From Chryseobacterium sp. StRB126 (GTDB lineage: Bacteria; Bacteroidota; Bacteroidia; Flavobacteriales; Weeksellaceae): a stretch of 64,000 nt of DNA. The stretch's first letter is position 1. The number at the start of each line of letters is the position of its first letter. The stretch spans positions 5,084,001 to 5,148,000 of the forward strand of contig NZ_AP014624.1 of NCBI RefSeq assembly GCF_000829375.1, in the 5' to 3' direction. Below are positions 9,736 through 18,203 of the stretch, piece after piece. The position numbers and the translations under genes were made by a program. The notes under the pieces were generated by a model that saw only the letters and a list, made by a program, of their open reading frames with translations, ran no database searches and had not been told where the DNA came from.

Positions 9736-11490
9736 ATGTTTCGATCACACACCAACGGAGAGCTATCTCTGAAAAATCTGAATGAAGAAGTTACACTATC
9801 TGGATGGGTACAGACTATCCGTGATAAAGGATTTATGATTTGGGTAGATCTTCGAGATCGTTACGGAATTACCCAGCTGGTTTTTGACCAGGAGCGTTCT
9901 TCTGCACAACTGATGGAAGAAGCTAAAAAATTAGGCCGTGAATTTGTTATTCAGGCTACCGGAAAAGTTATTGAAAGGGTAAGTAAGAATCCTAATATTC
10001 CTACAGGAGAAATTGAACTTTTAGTTGAAAAACTAACCATCCTGAACGATTCTCAGCTTCCTCCTTTCACTATTGAAGATGAAACGGACGGTGGAGAGGA
10101 ATTAAGAATGAAATACCGTTACCTGGATATCAGAAGAAATCCGGTAAAAGATAAATTGATCTTCCGTCATAAAATGGCTCAGAAAGTAAGAAATTATTTA
10201 TCTGATGAAGGTTTTATTGAAGTGGAAACTCCTGTTTTGATTAAATCTACTCCGGAAGGAGCAAGAGATTTCGTGGTTCCAAGCAGAATGAACCCGGGGC
10301 AGTTTTATGCATTACCACAGTCTCCACAAACCTTCAAGCAGCTTTTGATGGTAGGTGGAATGGATAAATATTTCCAGATCGTAAAATGTTTCCGTGATGA
10401 GGATTTAAGAGCCGACAGACAGCCGGAATTTACACAGATCGACTGTGAAATGGCTTTCGTAGAGCAGGAAGATGTAATGAACGTTTTCGAAGGAATGACT
10501 AAAACTCTTATCAAGGATATTACAGGTCAGGAATTTGGAGATTTCCCAAGAATGACTTTTGCTGATGCAATGAGAAAGTACGGAAATGACAAACCGGATA
10601 TTCGTTTCGGAATGGAATTCGTAGAACTTAATGAGCTTGTAAAAGGAAAAGACTTTAAGATATTTGATGAAGCTGAATTGGTTGTCGGAATTAATGTAGA
10701 AGGATGTGCAGACTATACAAGAAAGCAGATTGATGAGCTTGTGGATTGGGTAAAACGTCCACAGATCGGAGCTTCAGGTATGGTTTGGGCTAAATTCCAG
10801 AATGATGGTGTGAAAACTTCATCGGTAAATAAGTTCTACAACGAAGAAGATTTAGCAAAGATCATTGAAAAATTCGGGGCTAAAGAAGGAGACTTAATGT
10901 TGATTCTTTCTGGAAACGAAAACAAAGTAAGAGCACAGCTTTCTGCATTGAGAATGGAGCTTGGTAACCGTTTAGGATTAAGAAAAGGAAATGTATTTGC
11001 ACCACTTTGGGTTGTTGACTTCCCTCTATTGGAATGGGATGAAGACTCTGAAAGATTCCACGCTATGCACCACCCTTTCACTTCTCCAAAACCTGAAGAT
11101 ATTCACTTATTGGAAACAGATCCGGGTAAAGCAAGAGCTAACGCTTACGATATGGTTCTTAACGGAAATGAAATTGGAGGTGGATCTATCAGAATTTTTG
11201 ACAGAGATCTTCAATCTAAAATGTTTGACCTGCTAGGATTCTCAAAAGAAGAAGCAGAAGCTCAGTTTGGATTCTTAATGAATGCATTCAAATTCGGAGC
11301 ACCGCCACACGGTGGTTTAGCATTCGGGTTTGACCGTTTAGTAGCTATCCTGGATGGAAATGAAGTAATCAGAGATTATATTGCATTCCCTAAAAACAAT
11401 TCCGGGCGTGATGTTATGATTGATGCACCGGCTTCCATTGCTGATGCACAGCTCGATGAACTAGAGTTAAAATTAAATTTAAAAGCATAA
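9736..11490 (+). CDS. aspS: Aspartyl-tRNA synthetase
   Basis: Charges tRNA-Asp with aspartate (class II synthetase). Its 584 residues fit the bacterial type. The N-terminal OB-fold begins at [11 protein letters not shown] and motif 2 is [18 protein letters not shown]. The bacteria-specific GAD insertion lies in the middle and motif 3 is GLAFGFDRL near the end. I chose the ATG at 9736 ([10 protein letters not shown]) over an in-frame TTG at 9715 because the former matches the family start. A TATCTTTG element lies at 9668-9675. A strong terminator follows, and a second copy of the gene's last codons and terminator lies 0.7 kb downstream. Confidence 0.97.
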   Translation: MFRSHTNGELSLKNLNEEVTLSGWVQTIRDKGFMIWVDLRDRYGITQLVFDQERSSAQLMEEAKKLGREFVIQATGKVIERVSKNPNIPTGEIELLVEKLTILNDSQLPPFTIEDETDGGEELRMKYRYLDIRRNPVKDKLIFRHKMAQKVRNYLSDEGFIEVETPVLIKSTPEGARDFVVPSRMNPGQFYALPQSPQTFKQLLMVGGMDKYFQIVKCFRDEDLRADRQPEFTQIDCEMAFVEQEDVMNVFEGMTKTLIKDITGQEFGDFPRMTFADAMRKYGNDKPDIRFGMEFVELNELVKGKDFKIFDEAELVVGINVEGCADYTRKQIDELVDWVKRPQIGASGMVWAKFQNDGVKTSSVNKFYNEEDLAKIIEKFGAKEGDLMLILSGNENKVRAQLSALRMELGNRLGLRKGNVFAPLWVVDFPLLEWDEDSERFHAMHHPFTSPKPEDIHLLETDPGKARANAYDMVLNGNEIGGGSIRIFDRDLQSKMFDLLGFSKEEAEAQFGFLMNAFKFGAPPHGGLAFGFDRLVAILDGNEVIRDYIAFPKNNSGRDVMIDAPASIADAQLDELELKLNLKA

Positions 11491-11523
11491 ATTTAAAGCG
11501 GGGTATTTGCCCCGCTTTTTTAT
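11481..11523 (+). repeat. aspS tail/terminator repeat, copy A
   Basis: Starts within the last sense codons of aspS (AAA GCA TAA) and continues through the GCGGGG/CCCCGC terminator. Nearly identical to 12157-12201. Confidence 0.8.
11495..11522 (+). terminator. aspS terminator
   Basis: AAAGCGGGG and CCCCGCTTT form a perfect 9-bp stem with a TATTTG loop, followed by a T-run. Confidence 0.92.
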
Positions 11524-11543
11524 ACCATGAAAAACCCTAATAC

Positions 11544-12158
11544 ATGAATAAATCAGAGGAAAAAACAAGTACTCCACTTTCCAAAAACAAAAAATGGACA
11601 CCATGGACAATTGCAATGACCATTCTCTGGTTCATTGGTCTATTTTTCTTTTTTCATGGAATCGGTTATTCAAAATATGAAAGTAGTTTAGATTTTAAAG
11701 CAGGATATTTTATAATTGGAATTCTCATTATTGCTCCCATTTACTATTATATTCATTCCACTATTGAAAGTGAAAAAGGATATCCGCTTGAAAATTTTAA
11801 TAAAGAAATTGTGATTCAAGATATAAAACGTCACAAAATCTTTGAAAATATAGATTTAATCCACTCGATGATAGAAAGTTATGTTTTTGGAGTCGGTAAA
11901 GATCAAAATGATTATGCCAATATTTTCTATAACAAATCTGGTATTGAATTTGTAAAAACAAAAATAACCGTTGAATATACGAAAGATGACACTCCTCTAT
12001 TCCTTACTGCTTATACCAATATTGACAAGATTACATTAAAAGAAATTTTTCAGCAATATACCTCAACAAAAGTTTACTTCGATAAATACATTCCTACCAA
12101 TTATTATCTAGATCTGGAGTTTTTACAAAGCTGGGAAATACAAAATGATAAGATGTAA
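11544..12158 (+). CDS. Hypothetical two-helix membrane protein
   Basis: A 204-residue protein I do not recognise. The first 20 residues are basic and polar. Two transmembrane helices follow (about residues 22-41 and 53-70), then a soluble domain of about 130 residues, rich in aromatic and acidic residues, with no motif I can name. It lies between two copies of the aspS 3' end. Its own stop codon TAA is also the first part of the second copy. Codon use looks as AT-rich as the intergenic DNA. This arrangement suggests the gene arrived as, or with, a duplication at the end of aspS. Confidence 0.75.
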   Translation: MNKSEEKTSTPLSKNKKWTPWTIAMTILWFIGLFFFFHGIGYSKYESSLDFKAGYFIIGILIIAPIYYYIHSTIESEKGYPLENFNKEIVIQDIKRHKIFENIDLIHSMIESYVFGVGKDQNDYANIFYNKSGIEFVKTKITVEYTKDDTPLFLTAYTNIDKITLKEIFQQYTSTKVYFDKYIPTNYYLDLEFLQSWEIQNDKM

Positions 12159-12201
12159 AAGCATAAATTTGAAGCAGGGCATTTACCCCGCTATTTTTAT
12201 A
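12157..12201 (+). repeat. aspS tail/terminator repeat, copy B
   Basis: Matches 11481-11523 with only a few substitutions and one indel, including AAAAGCATAAATTT and the hairpin. The stem (GCAGGG/CCCCGC) has decayed at one base pair and the T-run is interrupted, so it is probably a weaker terminator. Confidence 0.8.
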
Positions 12202-12219
12202 ATAACAGCAATTGTAAAT

Positions 12220-12648
12220 ATGGATTTCAATAAATTAACCCCGGAATTACTTGTAAGCAACCTCCATCAGTCTCAATTATTTTATGTGACGCAGCTTGGG
12301 TTTACCATAGAGTTTGAAAGAAAAGAAGACCGGTTTGTATTCATTTCCTACGAAGGCTCTCAATTTATGCTTGAGGAAGATCATCCTGATGCATGGATAA
12401 CGGGTAGCCTCTCATTTCCAAGAGGGAGGGGAATTAATTTCCAAATTGAAGTAAGCGACTTGAATACTATTATCGCAAAAATCACAGAACACAATCTTTC
12501 TTACTTTAGAGAACCGAAAGAAGAATGGTACAGAATAAATGATCAGGAAGAAGGAGTAAGAGAATTATTAATTCAGGATCCGGATGGTTACCTTTTAAGA
12601 TTTCAACAATATTTGGGTGAACGGGAATACAGAGAGCAGTCACAGTAA
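12220..12648 (+). CDS. VOC superfamily (glyoxalase/bleomycin-resistance-like) protein
   Basis: A 142-residue protein of the vicinal-oxygen-chelate fold: TPELLVSNLHQSQLFYV at the start, a paired beta-alpha-beta-beta-beta module, and LIQDPDGYLLRFQQYLG at the end, the usual closing motif of bleomycin-binding and glyoxalase relatives. Glu and His positions compatible with metal or ligand binding are present, but the ligand cannot be told. I use the ATG at 12220 rather than an in-frame ATG at 12145, because the earlier one would overlap the upstream gene and run through the repeated terminator. Drug resistance is possible but not shown. Confidence 0.85.
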   Translation: MDFNKLTPELLVSNLHQSQLFYVTQLGFTIEFERKEDRFVFISYEGSQFMLEEDHPDAWITGSLSFPRGRGINFQIEVSDLNTIIAKITEHNLSYFREPKEEWYRINDQEEGVRELLIQDPDGYLLRFQQYLGEREYREQSQ

Positions 12649-12680
12649 TACAATATATTGTTTGCATTGTCAAAAAAATA

Positions 12681-12711
12681 AAAACGGGAAATATTTACTT
12701 CCCGTTTTTTA
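12681..12711. terminator. Bidirectional terminator between VOC gene and purA
   Basis: AAAACGGGAA and TTCCCGTTTT form a perfect 10-bp stem with A/T runs on both sides, serving both convergent genes. Confidence 0.9.
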
Positions 12712-12714
12712 TTA

Positions 12715-13998
12715 CTATTTCATTTTCAAAATCTGCTCTCTTCCCGGCCCTGTAGAAAGATATCCCACAGGAATTTCCAATTCTGTTTCTAGAAAAGTAA
12801 GGAAATCTTTTAACTCTTTTGGAAGTGCAGAAAGCTCTTTAATCACTGAAAAATCAGCATTCCAGCCATCCAGCCATTTGAATACCGGTTTTGCATTTTC
12901 AGGAAGTGTTCCGGCATTCGTTTCAATAGTTCCGTCTTTCAATTCATAATGAGTACAGACTGCTACAGATTTTAATCCGCTTAAAACATCCGCTTTAGTC
13001 AAAACTAATTGAGTAACCCCGTTAATCATTACAGCATATCGTAAAGCAGGAAGATCCAACCACCCGGTTCTTCTAGGTCGTCCTGTATTGGATCCGAATT
13101 CATTTCCTTTTGTTCTGATCTCCTCACCCATTTCATCAAAAAGTTCTGTTGGGAATATTCCGTTTCCTACTCTTGTGCAATATGCTTTGGCAATCCCATA
13201 AATCTCACCGATTTTTTTAGGAGAAATACCTAATCCGCTGCAAGCTCCTGAAGCAGTAGTTGAAGAGGAAGTTACATAAGGATAAGTACCATGATCAATA
13301 TCCAATAAAGCAGCCTGTGATCCTTCTGCCAAGATTGTCTTTCCTTCAGACATCGCTTTGTTCAGGAATAATTCTGTTTCTGTACAATTGAATTGCTTTA
13401 AAAACTCCACCGAATCAAAAAACTCTTCACGAATTGATTGTAAAGAGGGTAATTCCATCCCACCTTCAGACAAAAATTGATAATCTCTCTCTAGAATACG
13501 CTCTACTTTCTCCTGAAAATCCGATGAATATATATCCCCGATTCTTACATTCTGTCTTAAAATTTTACTTGAATATGCCTGAGCAATACCATTCTTTGTT
13601 GTTCCTATGGTTGTATACGCTGGACTTTCTTCCATGAAAATATCCAAAAGTTTATAAGTAGGCAATACAAAATGAGCCTTTTTAGAAATAATCAGATTCT
13701 TCTCCGGCTGAAGAGTTTCATCAAACTTTTTTAAATTCAGAATTTCATTTTTAAAACTTATCGGATCAAGAACAGTTCCTGTCCCAATAACATTCTGAAC
13801 CCCTTGCATAAAAATTCCCGAAGGAATCATTTTAAGGGTGATTCTCTTCCCGTTTCTTTCAATGCTATGCCCAGCATTCGAGCCACCGTTGAAACGGGCT
13901 GCAATATCATAATTTTCACTGATAAGATCAATAAACTTTCCTTTTCCCTCATCTCCCCACTGAAGTCCTAATACAATATCCATATAATTATTTTTCAT
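12715..13998 (-). CDS. purA: Adenylosuccinate synthetase
   Basis: Converts IMP and aspartate to adenylosuccinate with GTP, the first committed step to AMP. The catalytic Asp is in GLQWGDEGKGK. The loop His is in SNAGHS (commonly GHT in the family). GTYPYVTSSS and GNEFGSNTGRPRRTGW carry substrate and GTP contacts. At 427 residues it is normal in length. The presence of Asp and the GRPRR motif argue for the adenylate enzyme rather than phage-type PurZ. A TAGCTTTG element (14003-14010) sits only 4 nt before the first ATG, so either the mRNA is nearly leaderless or the second ATG at 13983 (MDIVLGLQW) is used. Sequence is rather divergent, so a paralogue is possible. Confidence 0.9.
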   Translation of the reverse strand: MKNNYMDIVLGLQWGDEGKGKFIDLISENYDIAARFNGGSNAGHSIERNGKRITLKMIPSGIFMQGVQNVIGTGTVLDPISFKNEILNLKKFDETLQPEKNLIISKKAHFVLPTYKLLDIFMEESPAYTTIGTTKNGIAQAYSSKILRQNVRIGDIYSSDFQEKVERILERDYQFLSEGGMELPSLQSIREEFFDSVEFLKQFNCTETELFLNKAMSEGKTILAEGSQAALLDIDHGTYPYVTSSSTTASGACSGLGISPKKIGEIYGIAKAYCTRVGNGIFPTELFDEMGEEIRTKGNEFGSNTGRPRRTGWLDLPALRYAVMINGVTQLVLTKADVLSGLKSVAVCTHYELKDGTIETNAGTLPENAKPVFKWLDGWNADFSVIKELSALPKELKDFLTFLETELEIPVGYLSTGPGREQILKMK

Positions 13999-14002
13999 AG
14001 GA

Positions 14003-14010
14003 CAAAGCTA
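14003..14010 (-). promoter_or_regulatory. TAnnTTTG promoter -7 element for purA
   Basis: TAGCTTTG on the minus strand, 4 nt upstream of the first ATG. I see no clear -33 partner. Confidence 0.5.
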
Positions 14011-14131
14011 TGGCAGTTTGAAAAAGAGACCATTGCCATTTGACAAAAACGTATTTGTGTGAATGTAGAGGAGAATTACTTACAAGTATGAGGCGAGAGT
14101 TTGTTTTAATATGAGACGTATTGACTAGGTT

Positions 14132-14186
14132 TTGGCTAAAGCCAATGGAAGGCTTTTAAAATGATAGAACGGGCTAAAGCTCGTTC
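14132..14186. repeat. Paired GGCTAAAGCC-type hairpin repeats
   Basis: TTGGCTAAAGCCAA at 14132-14145 and GAACGGGCTAAAGCTCGTTC at 14167-14186 each fold on the same TAAA-type loop, in a 250-nt gap between purA and the Crp gene. They resemble REP-type palindromic units. Whether they are dispersed in the genome cannot be seen here. Confidence 0.55.
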
Positions 14187-14232
14187 CTATTGAATATTTA
14201 CAATTTGTAGATAATTTATTTTGTTGGAGCTG

Positions 14233-14260
14233 CATTACTCATTACTCATTACTCATTAAT
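14233..14260. repeat. CATTACT tandem repeat overlapping the end of the Crp/Fnr gene
   Basis: Three perfect 7-bp CATTACT units plus one variant CATTAAT. The Crp/Fnr gene's stop and its last three codons lie inside the repeat, so repeat slippage would alter the C-terminus. Confidence 0.8.
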
Positions 14261-14821
14261 ATTCCTCCTGATTCTGCTTAGCGATGAAGGCGTCACACCA
14301 AGGTAAGAAGCCAGCATAGACTGTGGAACTCTATTAGCAAGCCCCGGATAATGGTTGAGAAAGTGAATATATCTGGATTTTGCATCCTGATTGAGCATAA
14401 TGCTTGCCACTTTAAGCTTATTTTCAGCCACAAACCCATGAATTCTGGCAAATAAAACAGGCCAGATCGTAATTTTTTTCTCTAATACTTTAAAATGACT
14501 GAGATCAATAACAAGTAAAACAGCATCTGTAATGGCTTCTATGTATTCATGGGCAGGAAGTTGATCTGTAAACCCCTGGAAATCGCCAATAAAACGACCT
14601 TCATAGATAAAATAACGGGTAAAATCATCTCCTTCCTTGTTATAATACAAAGAACGAAATACTCCTTTCTTTACAAAAGCTATTTTCTGGCTTACTTTTC
14701 CTGCTTCTACAAAAATTTCACCTTTCTTCACAGAAATTTCCTGGATACCTTCTGCAATCAGAAGTTCATCCTGTGCATTCAGCAATCCAAATTTTTTGAT
14801 GTAATTAAAAAGTTCTTCCAT
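14249..14821 (-). CDS. Crp/Fnr family transcriptional regulator
   Basis: A 190-residue regulator: an N-terminal cyclic-nucleotide-binding-like beta barrel (residues about 10-120) and a C-terminal helix-turn-helix. The recognition helix is in YLGVTPSSLSRIRR near residue 174, the form found in most Bacteroidota members of this family. No Fnr-type cysteine cluster is present, and the sugar-phosphate contacts of true Crp are not evident, so its effector is unknown. Its last residues (NINE) fall in a 7-bp tandem repeat. Related in layout to the regulator at 61795-62385. Confidence 0.88.
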   Translation of the reverse strand: MEELFNYIKKFGLLNAQDELLIAEGIQEISVKKGEIFVEAGKVSQKIAFVKKGVFRSLYYNKEGDDFTRYFIYEGRFIGDFQGFTDQLPAHEYIEAITDAVLLVIDLSHFKVLEKKITIWPVLFARIHGFVAENKLKVASIMLNQDAKSRYIHFLNHYPGLANRVPQSMLASYLGVTPSSLSRIRRNINE

Positions 14822-15033
14822 ATTATTTTATCCGCAGATTGTGGAAAGATAAAGGTATAAAAGTAGAATGTAAAAACAATTGCCATTTGGTAAAAAACAA
14901 ATTGACAGCTCATAATAACCTGAAAAAACAGCTTGAAACCTTTTTAGGAAAGGAGATTTGTATGGTAAAGACATTGAAGTAAAGAATAGAATATTGATTA
15001 ATTTCTATACTTTTACTCTCAAAACTTTAACTA

Positions 15034-15579
15034 ATGAATGAATCTATTAAACTGGAAGTTCCTTTTGATGAAAATAGGGAACGAGAACATCAAAAATTTT
15101 TCTTTCACTACACATGGAAACAAGGATTTACAGAACTTAAAAAAGCAATATTTTATGCTATCTTATTTCTGTCACTTGGATTTTCCTCTTTAAATTTTAT
15201 TCAGAACAATCCTGCTTCTACTATCTTTAGATATGCGGGAGTTATTTTTCTTGGTTACATTTTCTTACTTCTTTATCAGTATTTCACACGTAAAAAGAAG
15301 TTCTATGAATCCATGGAAGAGCAGATCAATGATTTTAAACAAAAAAATGAGAATGCCAGTTTTATAATTCTTGATAAAGATAATATTACTATCGAGAATT
15401 CATTGAGTACAATAGGCAGTGTATGGAGTAAAACCAGCTATAAATTCGTTGATCAATACCTTATTCTGAGTATTATTAACAGCAACCTCAATTTTGTTTT
15501 TTCTGAAAGTGATTTTAAGGAAAGAGATTATAAAACTTTCACAAGTTTCCTTGAACAATACTCAAAGCAAGAAAAATAA
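15034..15579 (+). CDS. YcxB-like membrane protein
   Basis: A 181-residue protein. An N-terminal cytoplasmic part of about 40 residues is followed by two transmembrane helices (about 42-60 and 68-86) and a C-terminal domain resembling the YcxB-like C-terminal module (IILDKDNITIENSLSTIGSVWSK, split around residues 112-134). Function unknown. Transcribed alone, with a terminator following that it shares with mscS. Confidence 0.75.
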   Translation: MNESIKLEVPFDENREREHQKFFFHYTWKQGFTELKKAIFYAILFLSLGFSSLNFIQNNPASTIFRYAGVIFLGYIFLLLYQYFTRKKKFYESMEEQINDFKQKNENASFIILDKDNITIENSLSTIGSVWSKTSYKFVDQYLILSIINSNLNFVFSESDFKERDYKTFTSFLEQYSKQEK

Positions 15580-15592
15580 AGAATAATATCTT

Positions 15593-15634
15593 ATAAAAAA
15601 CTCCTGCATTGAAGTAATACAGGAGTTTTTTTAT
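15593..15634. terminator. Bidirectional terminator between YcxB-like gene and mscS
   Basis: AACTCCTG and CAGGAGTT arms separated by about 13 nt, with A-run and T-run on either side. Confidence 0.85.
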
Positions 15635-15656
15635 AATTTTAAATCTTGGCAGATAA

Positions 15657-16502
15657 CTATTTATTGTAAACATGTATATCTCTCTGTGGAAAAGGGATTC
15701 CGATTCCGGCCTGATCTAAGGCTTCTTTACAATCAATGATAAGATCTTCATTCATTTTCCAGAAGTTTTCTGTAGTAGCACTCACTCTCACTGATAAATT
15801 AATTGCACTATCACCAAGTGCTGTTACCACTACCTGGGGTGCCGGCTCAGAAAGAGCATATTGATTCTTTTGAATTACTCTCATCAGAACTTCTTTTGTC
15901 TGTTTAAGGTCAGCATCATAAGCAACTCCGATATCCAATGATGTTCTTCTTGTTCCTAACTGTGTAAAGTTGGTAATGCTATTATTGGAAACCACCCCGT
16001 TAGGAATAATGATTAATTGATTCTGTGGAGTAATTAGTTTTGTGTGGAAAATATCAATGGCCTCTACTGTTCCGGAAACTCCGGAATTGGTAGAAATAAA
16101 ATCTCCTATTTTAAATGGTTTTAATAACAGAATCAGAATTCCACCTGCAAAGTTTGTCAGAGAACCCTGCAAAGCCAAACCTACAGCTAAACCTGCAGCA
16201 CCAATCATCGCCACAAAGGCTGAGGTTTGTACTCCTAATTGAGTAACCACTACTATGAAGAGAAGAATATTAAGTCCCCAATTGATAATATTTAGAAGGA
16301 AGTGCTGTAAAGAAGCTTCCATATTACGTTTTCTGAAACCTTTTGCAACAAGTTTCTTAATCATTCTTATCATCCATGACCCGATCAGATAAATCAATAA
16401 TGCAGAAATAACTGCAGTAAAGATTCTCGGAGCCCATGAAATAGCTGAAGTTATTAAGGTATCCCAATGTTTTTGAATGCTGTTCAATTGTAAATCGTCC
16501 AT
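15657..16502 (-). CDS. mscS: MscS-family small-conductance mechanosensitive channel
   Basis: Inner-membrane channel that opens on hypo-osmotic shock to release solutes. Its 281 residues match the minimal E. coli MscS layout of three transmembrane helices, with the pore helix in IGAAGLAVGLALQGSL and NFAGGILILL (about residues 98-125). The beta domain starts at KPFKIGDFI and a C-terminal alpha-beta domain follows. The Gly/Ala-rich packing face of TM3 is intact. Monocistronic. An 8-bp perfect inverted repeat lies about 25 nt upstream of the start. Confidence 0.93.
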   Translation of the reverse strand: MDDLQLNSIQKHWDTLITSAISWAPRIFTAVISALLIYLIGSWMIRMIKKLVAKGFRKRNMEASLQHFLLNIINWGLNILLFIVVVTQLGVQTSAFVAMIGAAGLAVGLALQGSLTNFAGGILILLLKPFKIGDFISTNSGVSGTVEAIDIFHTKLITPQNQLIIIPNGVVSNNSITNFTQLGTRRTSLDIGVAYDADLKQTKEVLMRVIQKNQYALSEPAPQVVVTALGDSAINLSVRVSATTENFWKMNEDLIIDCKEALDQAGIGIPFPQRDIHVYNK

Positions 16503-16822
16503 TTTTATACTGCTTATTTTTATATATCATTACAGATATTCTTCCCTGTAATGCAAAATTTTAAAATGAATCTGAATAGAAAGCATATTTTTTTTCAAAA
16601 AAGATCAACCTTAACTCTTTGGAAGTTAAAATCAATGATTATATGCATTACAATAGGCTGAAAGCAGAACAGATTATTTCTGTTTACTCAATGATTATTT
16701 TAGAAATTGAATCTTGCCAGGAAGAATAATTCGAGGCTATCATTACAAAAAAAATACCGAAGTCTCATTTCAGAGAAAAAATCTTTCCTTAAAATTAATT
16801 TTGAACAGCAAAAATTAAAGAA
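16503..16822. other. 320-nt intergenic region: mscS leader and possible decayed coding remnant
   Basis: Contains a perfect inverted repeat CATTACAG (16528-16535) / CTGTAATG (16546-16553) in the mscS leader. A stop-free run on the plus strand (roughly 16615-16728) would read ...KINDYMHYN..., faintly like the tail of IS3-type transposases, but it is too short to assign. Nothing else seen. Confidence 0.35.
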
Positions 16823-17557
16823 TTATGGCAATTTTGCCGCTAAGCTTTCTGGTAAAAGCCTAAGGATATGATAAATCATTTTCCATTTGAAATTAGGAAC
16901 AATTGTAAAGCCATTTCCGGCATTCACAATATATTTCGCTACATAATCTGGTTCCATAATTAAGGATTCATTGAGTTCTAACCCTTCATTAATCTTTGTT
17001 CGGATATACCCTATCACCAAAGCATTAACCGTTATTTTTCTGGACGCTAGCTCTTGTCTTAATCCTGCAAGATATTGGGTGAAAGCAGCCTTAGTACTTC
17101 CATACACAAAATTACTTTTTCTTCCTCTTACTCCGGATAATGAAGATAGTCCGATGATTCTTTCCAGGTTTTTATTGCTTTCATCCATAGCAATAATGCT
17201 TAGAATAGACACTCCGCCCATATAATTAACCTCCATCATTTGTTTGGCTCCTTTAAAATCTCTCAAAGCCTTTTGATTATCCACAAGAAAACCTGCGGAA
17301 TATACAGCAATATGAGGTTTTACAGCAAGTTCGTTATAAAACTGTTGATGAGAATCAAAGTCTGCAGCATCAAAATATAGCACCGTCACTTTATTCTGAT
17401 CCAGATTATTGGATCTCATAAAATCTTCCAGTGATTTGGTATTTCTGGAAGCCGCCATTACAGAAAATCCTTTTTCAAGGTATTGGATAATGCTCTGTTT
17501 TGCTACATCTGAATTGGCTCCTAAAATGAGAACCGTTTTGCTTGTGTTTTGATTCAT
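16823..17557 (-). CDS. Short-chain dehydrogenase/reductase
   Basis: A 244-residue NAD(P)-dependent oxidoreductase of the SDR fold. The nucleotide-binding turn is GANSDVAK near residue 13, a variant of GxxxGxG shared with the DprE2-like keto-reductase branch. The catalytic Ser is in SSLSG, and Tyr/Lys are in VYGSTKAAF. A hydrophobic C-terminus (about 218-240) could touch the membrane. Substrate unknown. DprE2-like reduction of a lipid-linked sugar is one possibility. A TATCTTTG element lies 4 nt upstream of the ATG, suggesting a leaderless or nearly leaderless message. Confidence 0.87.
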   Translation of the reverse strand: MNQNTSKTVLILGANSDVAKQSIIQYLEKGFSVMAASRNTKSLEDFMRSNNLDQNKVTVLYFDAADFDSHQQFYNELAVKPHIAVYSAGFLVDNQKALRDFKGAKQMMEVNYMGGVSILSIIAMDESNKNLERIIGLSSLSGVRGRKSNFVYGSTKAAFTQYLAGLRQELASRKITVNALVIGYIRTKINEGLELNESLIMEPDYVAKYIVNAGNGFTIVPNFKWKMIYHILRLLPESLAAKLP

Positions 17558-17561
17558 GGGG

Positions 17562-17569
17562 CAAAGATA
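17562..17569 (-). promoter_or_regulatory. TAnnTTTG promoter -7 element for the SDR gene
   Basis: TATCTTTG on the minus strand ends 4 nt before the start codon. No convincing -33 element. Confidence 0.5.
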
Positions 17570-17653
17570 ATTTTTTATTGAATATTACTTTTACCGATAG
17601 CAACAAATGAATTTATACATTATAACGTTTTGATAATAAAAAAATGTTTTCAT

Positions 17654-17690
17654 GAGATTCTTCATTACGCCATGCTTCATTCAGAATGAC
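17654..17690. repeat. GTCATTCTGA...GAAGAATCTC-type interspersed repeat
   Basis: On the minus strand it reads GTCATTCTGAATGAAG, then CATGGCGTAATG, then AAGAATCTC. This strongly recalls a short repeat scattered in many bacterial genomes (GTCATTCTGAxxGAAGxxxAAGAATCTC). It lies in the gap between the yajC terminator and the SDR promoter. Confidence 0.6.
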
Positions 17691-17762
17691 AGCATTGATA
17701 TTGAATACTCATTAATATACACTCAAGTCCCATTAACAAACAGTATATTTAAAATAGAGCTA

Positions 17763-17801
17763 TAAAAAATTGCGGCGGGTGAACGAAGTTCACCCGCCGC
17801 A
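17763..17801 (-). terminator. Terminator of the nusB-DUF1573-yajC operon
   Basis: TGCGGCGGGTGAAC (17771-17784) and its exact complement (17788-17801) form a 14-bp GC-rich stem with a 3-nt loop. On the minus strand it is followed by ATTTTTTA. Confidence 0.9.
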
Positions 17802-17827
17802 GCCAAATATTTTCAAACTGAATTAAA

Positions 17828-18193
17828 TTATTTCTTTTCTTCAGTTTCTGTCTCTTTTTTATCCGCTGATTTATCAGCCGTTTTTGCTTTATCTCCGAAA
17901 CGATTTTCTGTCATTTCTCTAGAAACAGCAGCTTTTTCAAATTTCAGTTTTCCGGATAATGTTTCGATTACAAAACCGTCATCCTGAACCTGAGCAATTC
18001 TTCCGTGAAGACCAGAAGTAAGGACTACTCTAGTACCTACTTTAAGGGTTTCCTGAAAGTTTTTTTCTTGTTTTTGTTTCTTCATCTGAGGTCTGATCAT
18101 CAGGAAATAAAACCCTACAAACATCACACCCATCATGATCAGCATCATAGATGAAGAACCTTGTGGCTGTGCCTGTAAAAATAATGTCAACAT
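17828..18193 (-). CDS. yajC: Preprotein translocase subunit YajC
   Basis: Accessory subunit of the Sec translocon (SecDF-YajC). A 121-residue protein with one N-terminal membrane helix (about residues 17-34, ending FYFLMIRPQ), the RPQMKKQKQ turn and a small cytoplasmic domain with the family motif VGTRVVLTSGLHGRI. The C-terminal 25 residues are low-complexity Lys/Glu/Asp. Last gene of an operon with the DUF1573 lipoprotein 10 nt upstream. Confidence 0.95.
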   Translation of the reverse strand: MLTLFLQAQPQGSSSMMLIMMGVMFVGFYFLMIRPQMKKQKQEKNFQETLKVGTRVVLTSGLHGRIAQVQDDGFVIETLSGKLKFEKAAVSREMTENRFGDKAKTADKSADKKETETEEKK

Positions 18194-18203
18194 ATTTTAA
18201 AAA

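Noticed and set aside
12145..12219. Longer N-terminus for the VOC protein
   Set aside because: It would be translated through the repeated terminator and overlap the previous gene; the VOC domain starts at the later ATG.
12715..13998. purA as a phage-type PurZ (2-aminoadenylosuccinate synthetase)
   Set aside because: The catalytic Asp in GDEGKGK is retained and there is no neighbouring phage Z-genome gene.
14233..14260. CATTACT repeats as a CRISPR array
   Set aside because: Units are 7 bp without spacers; no cas genes.
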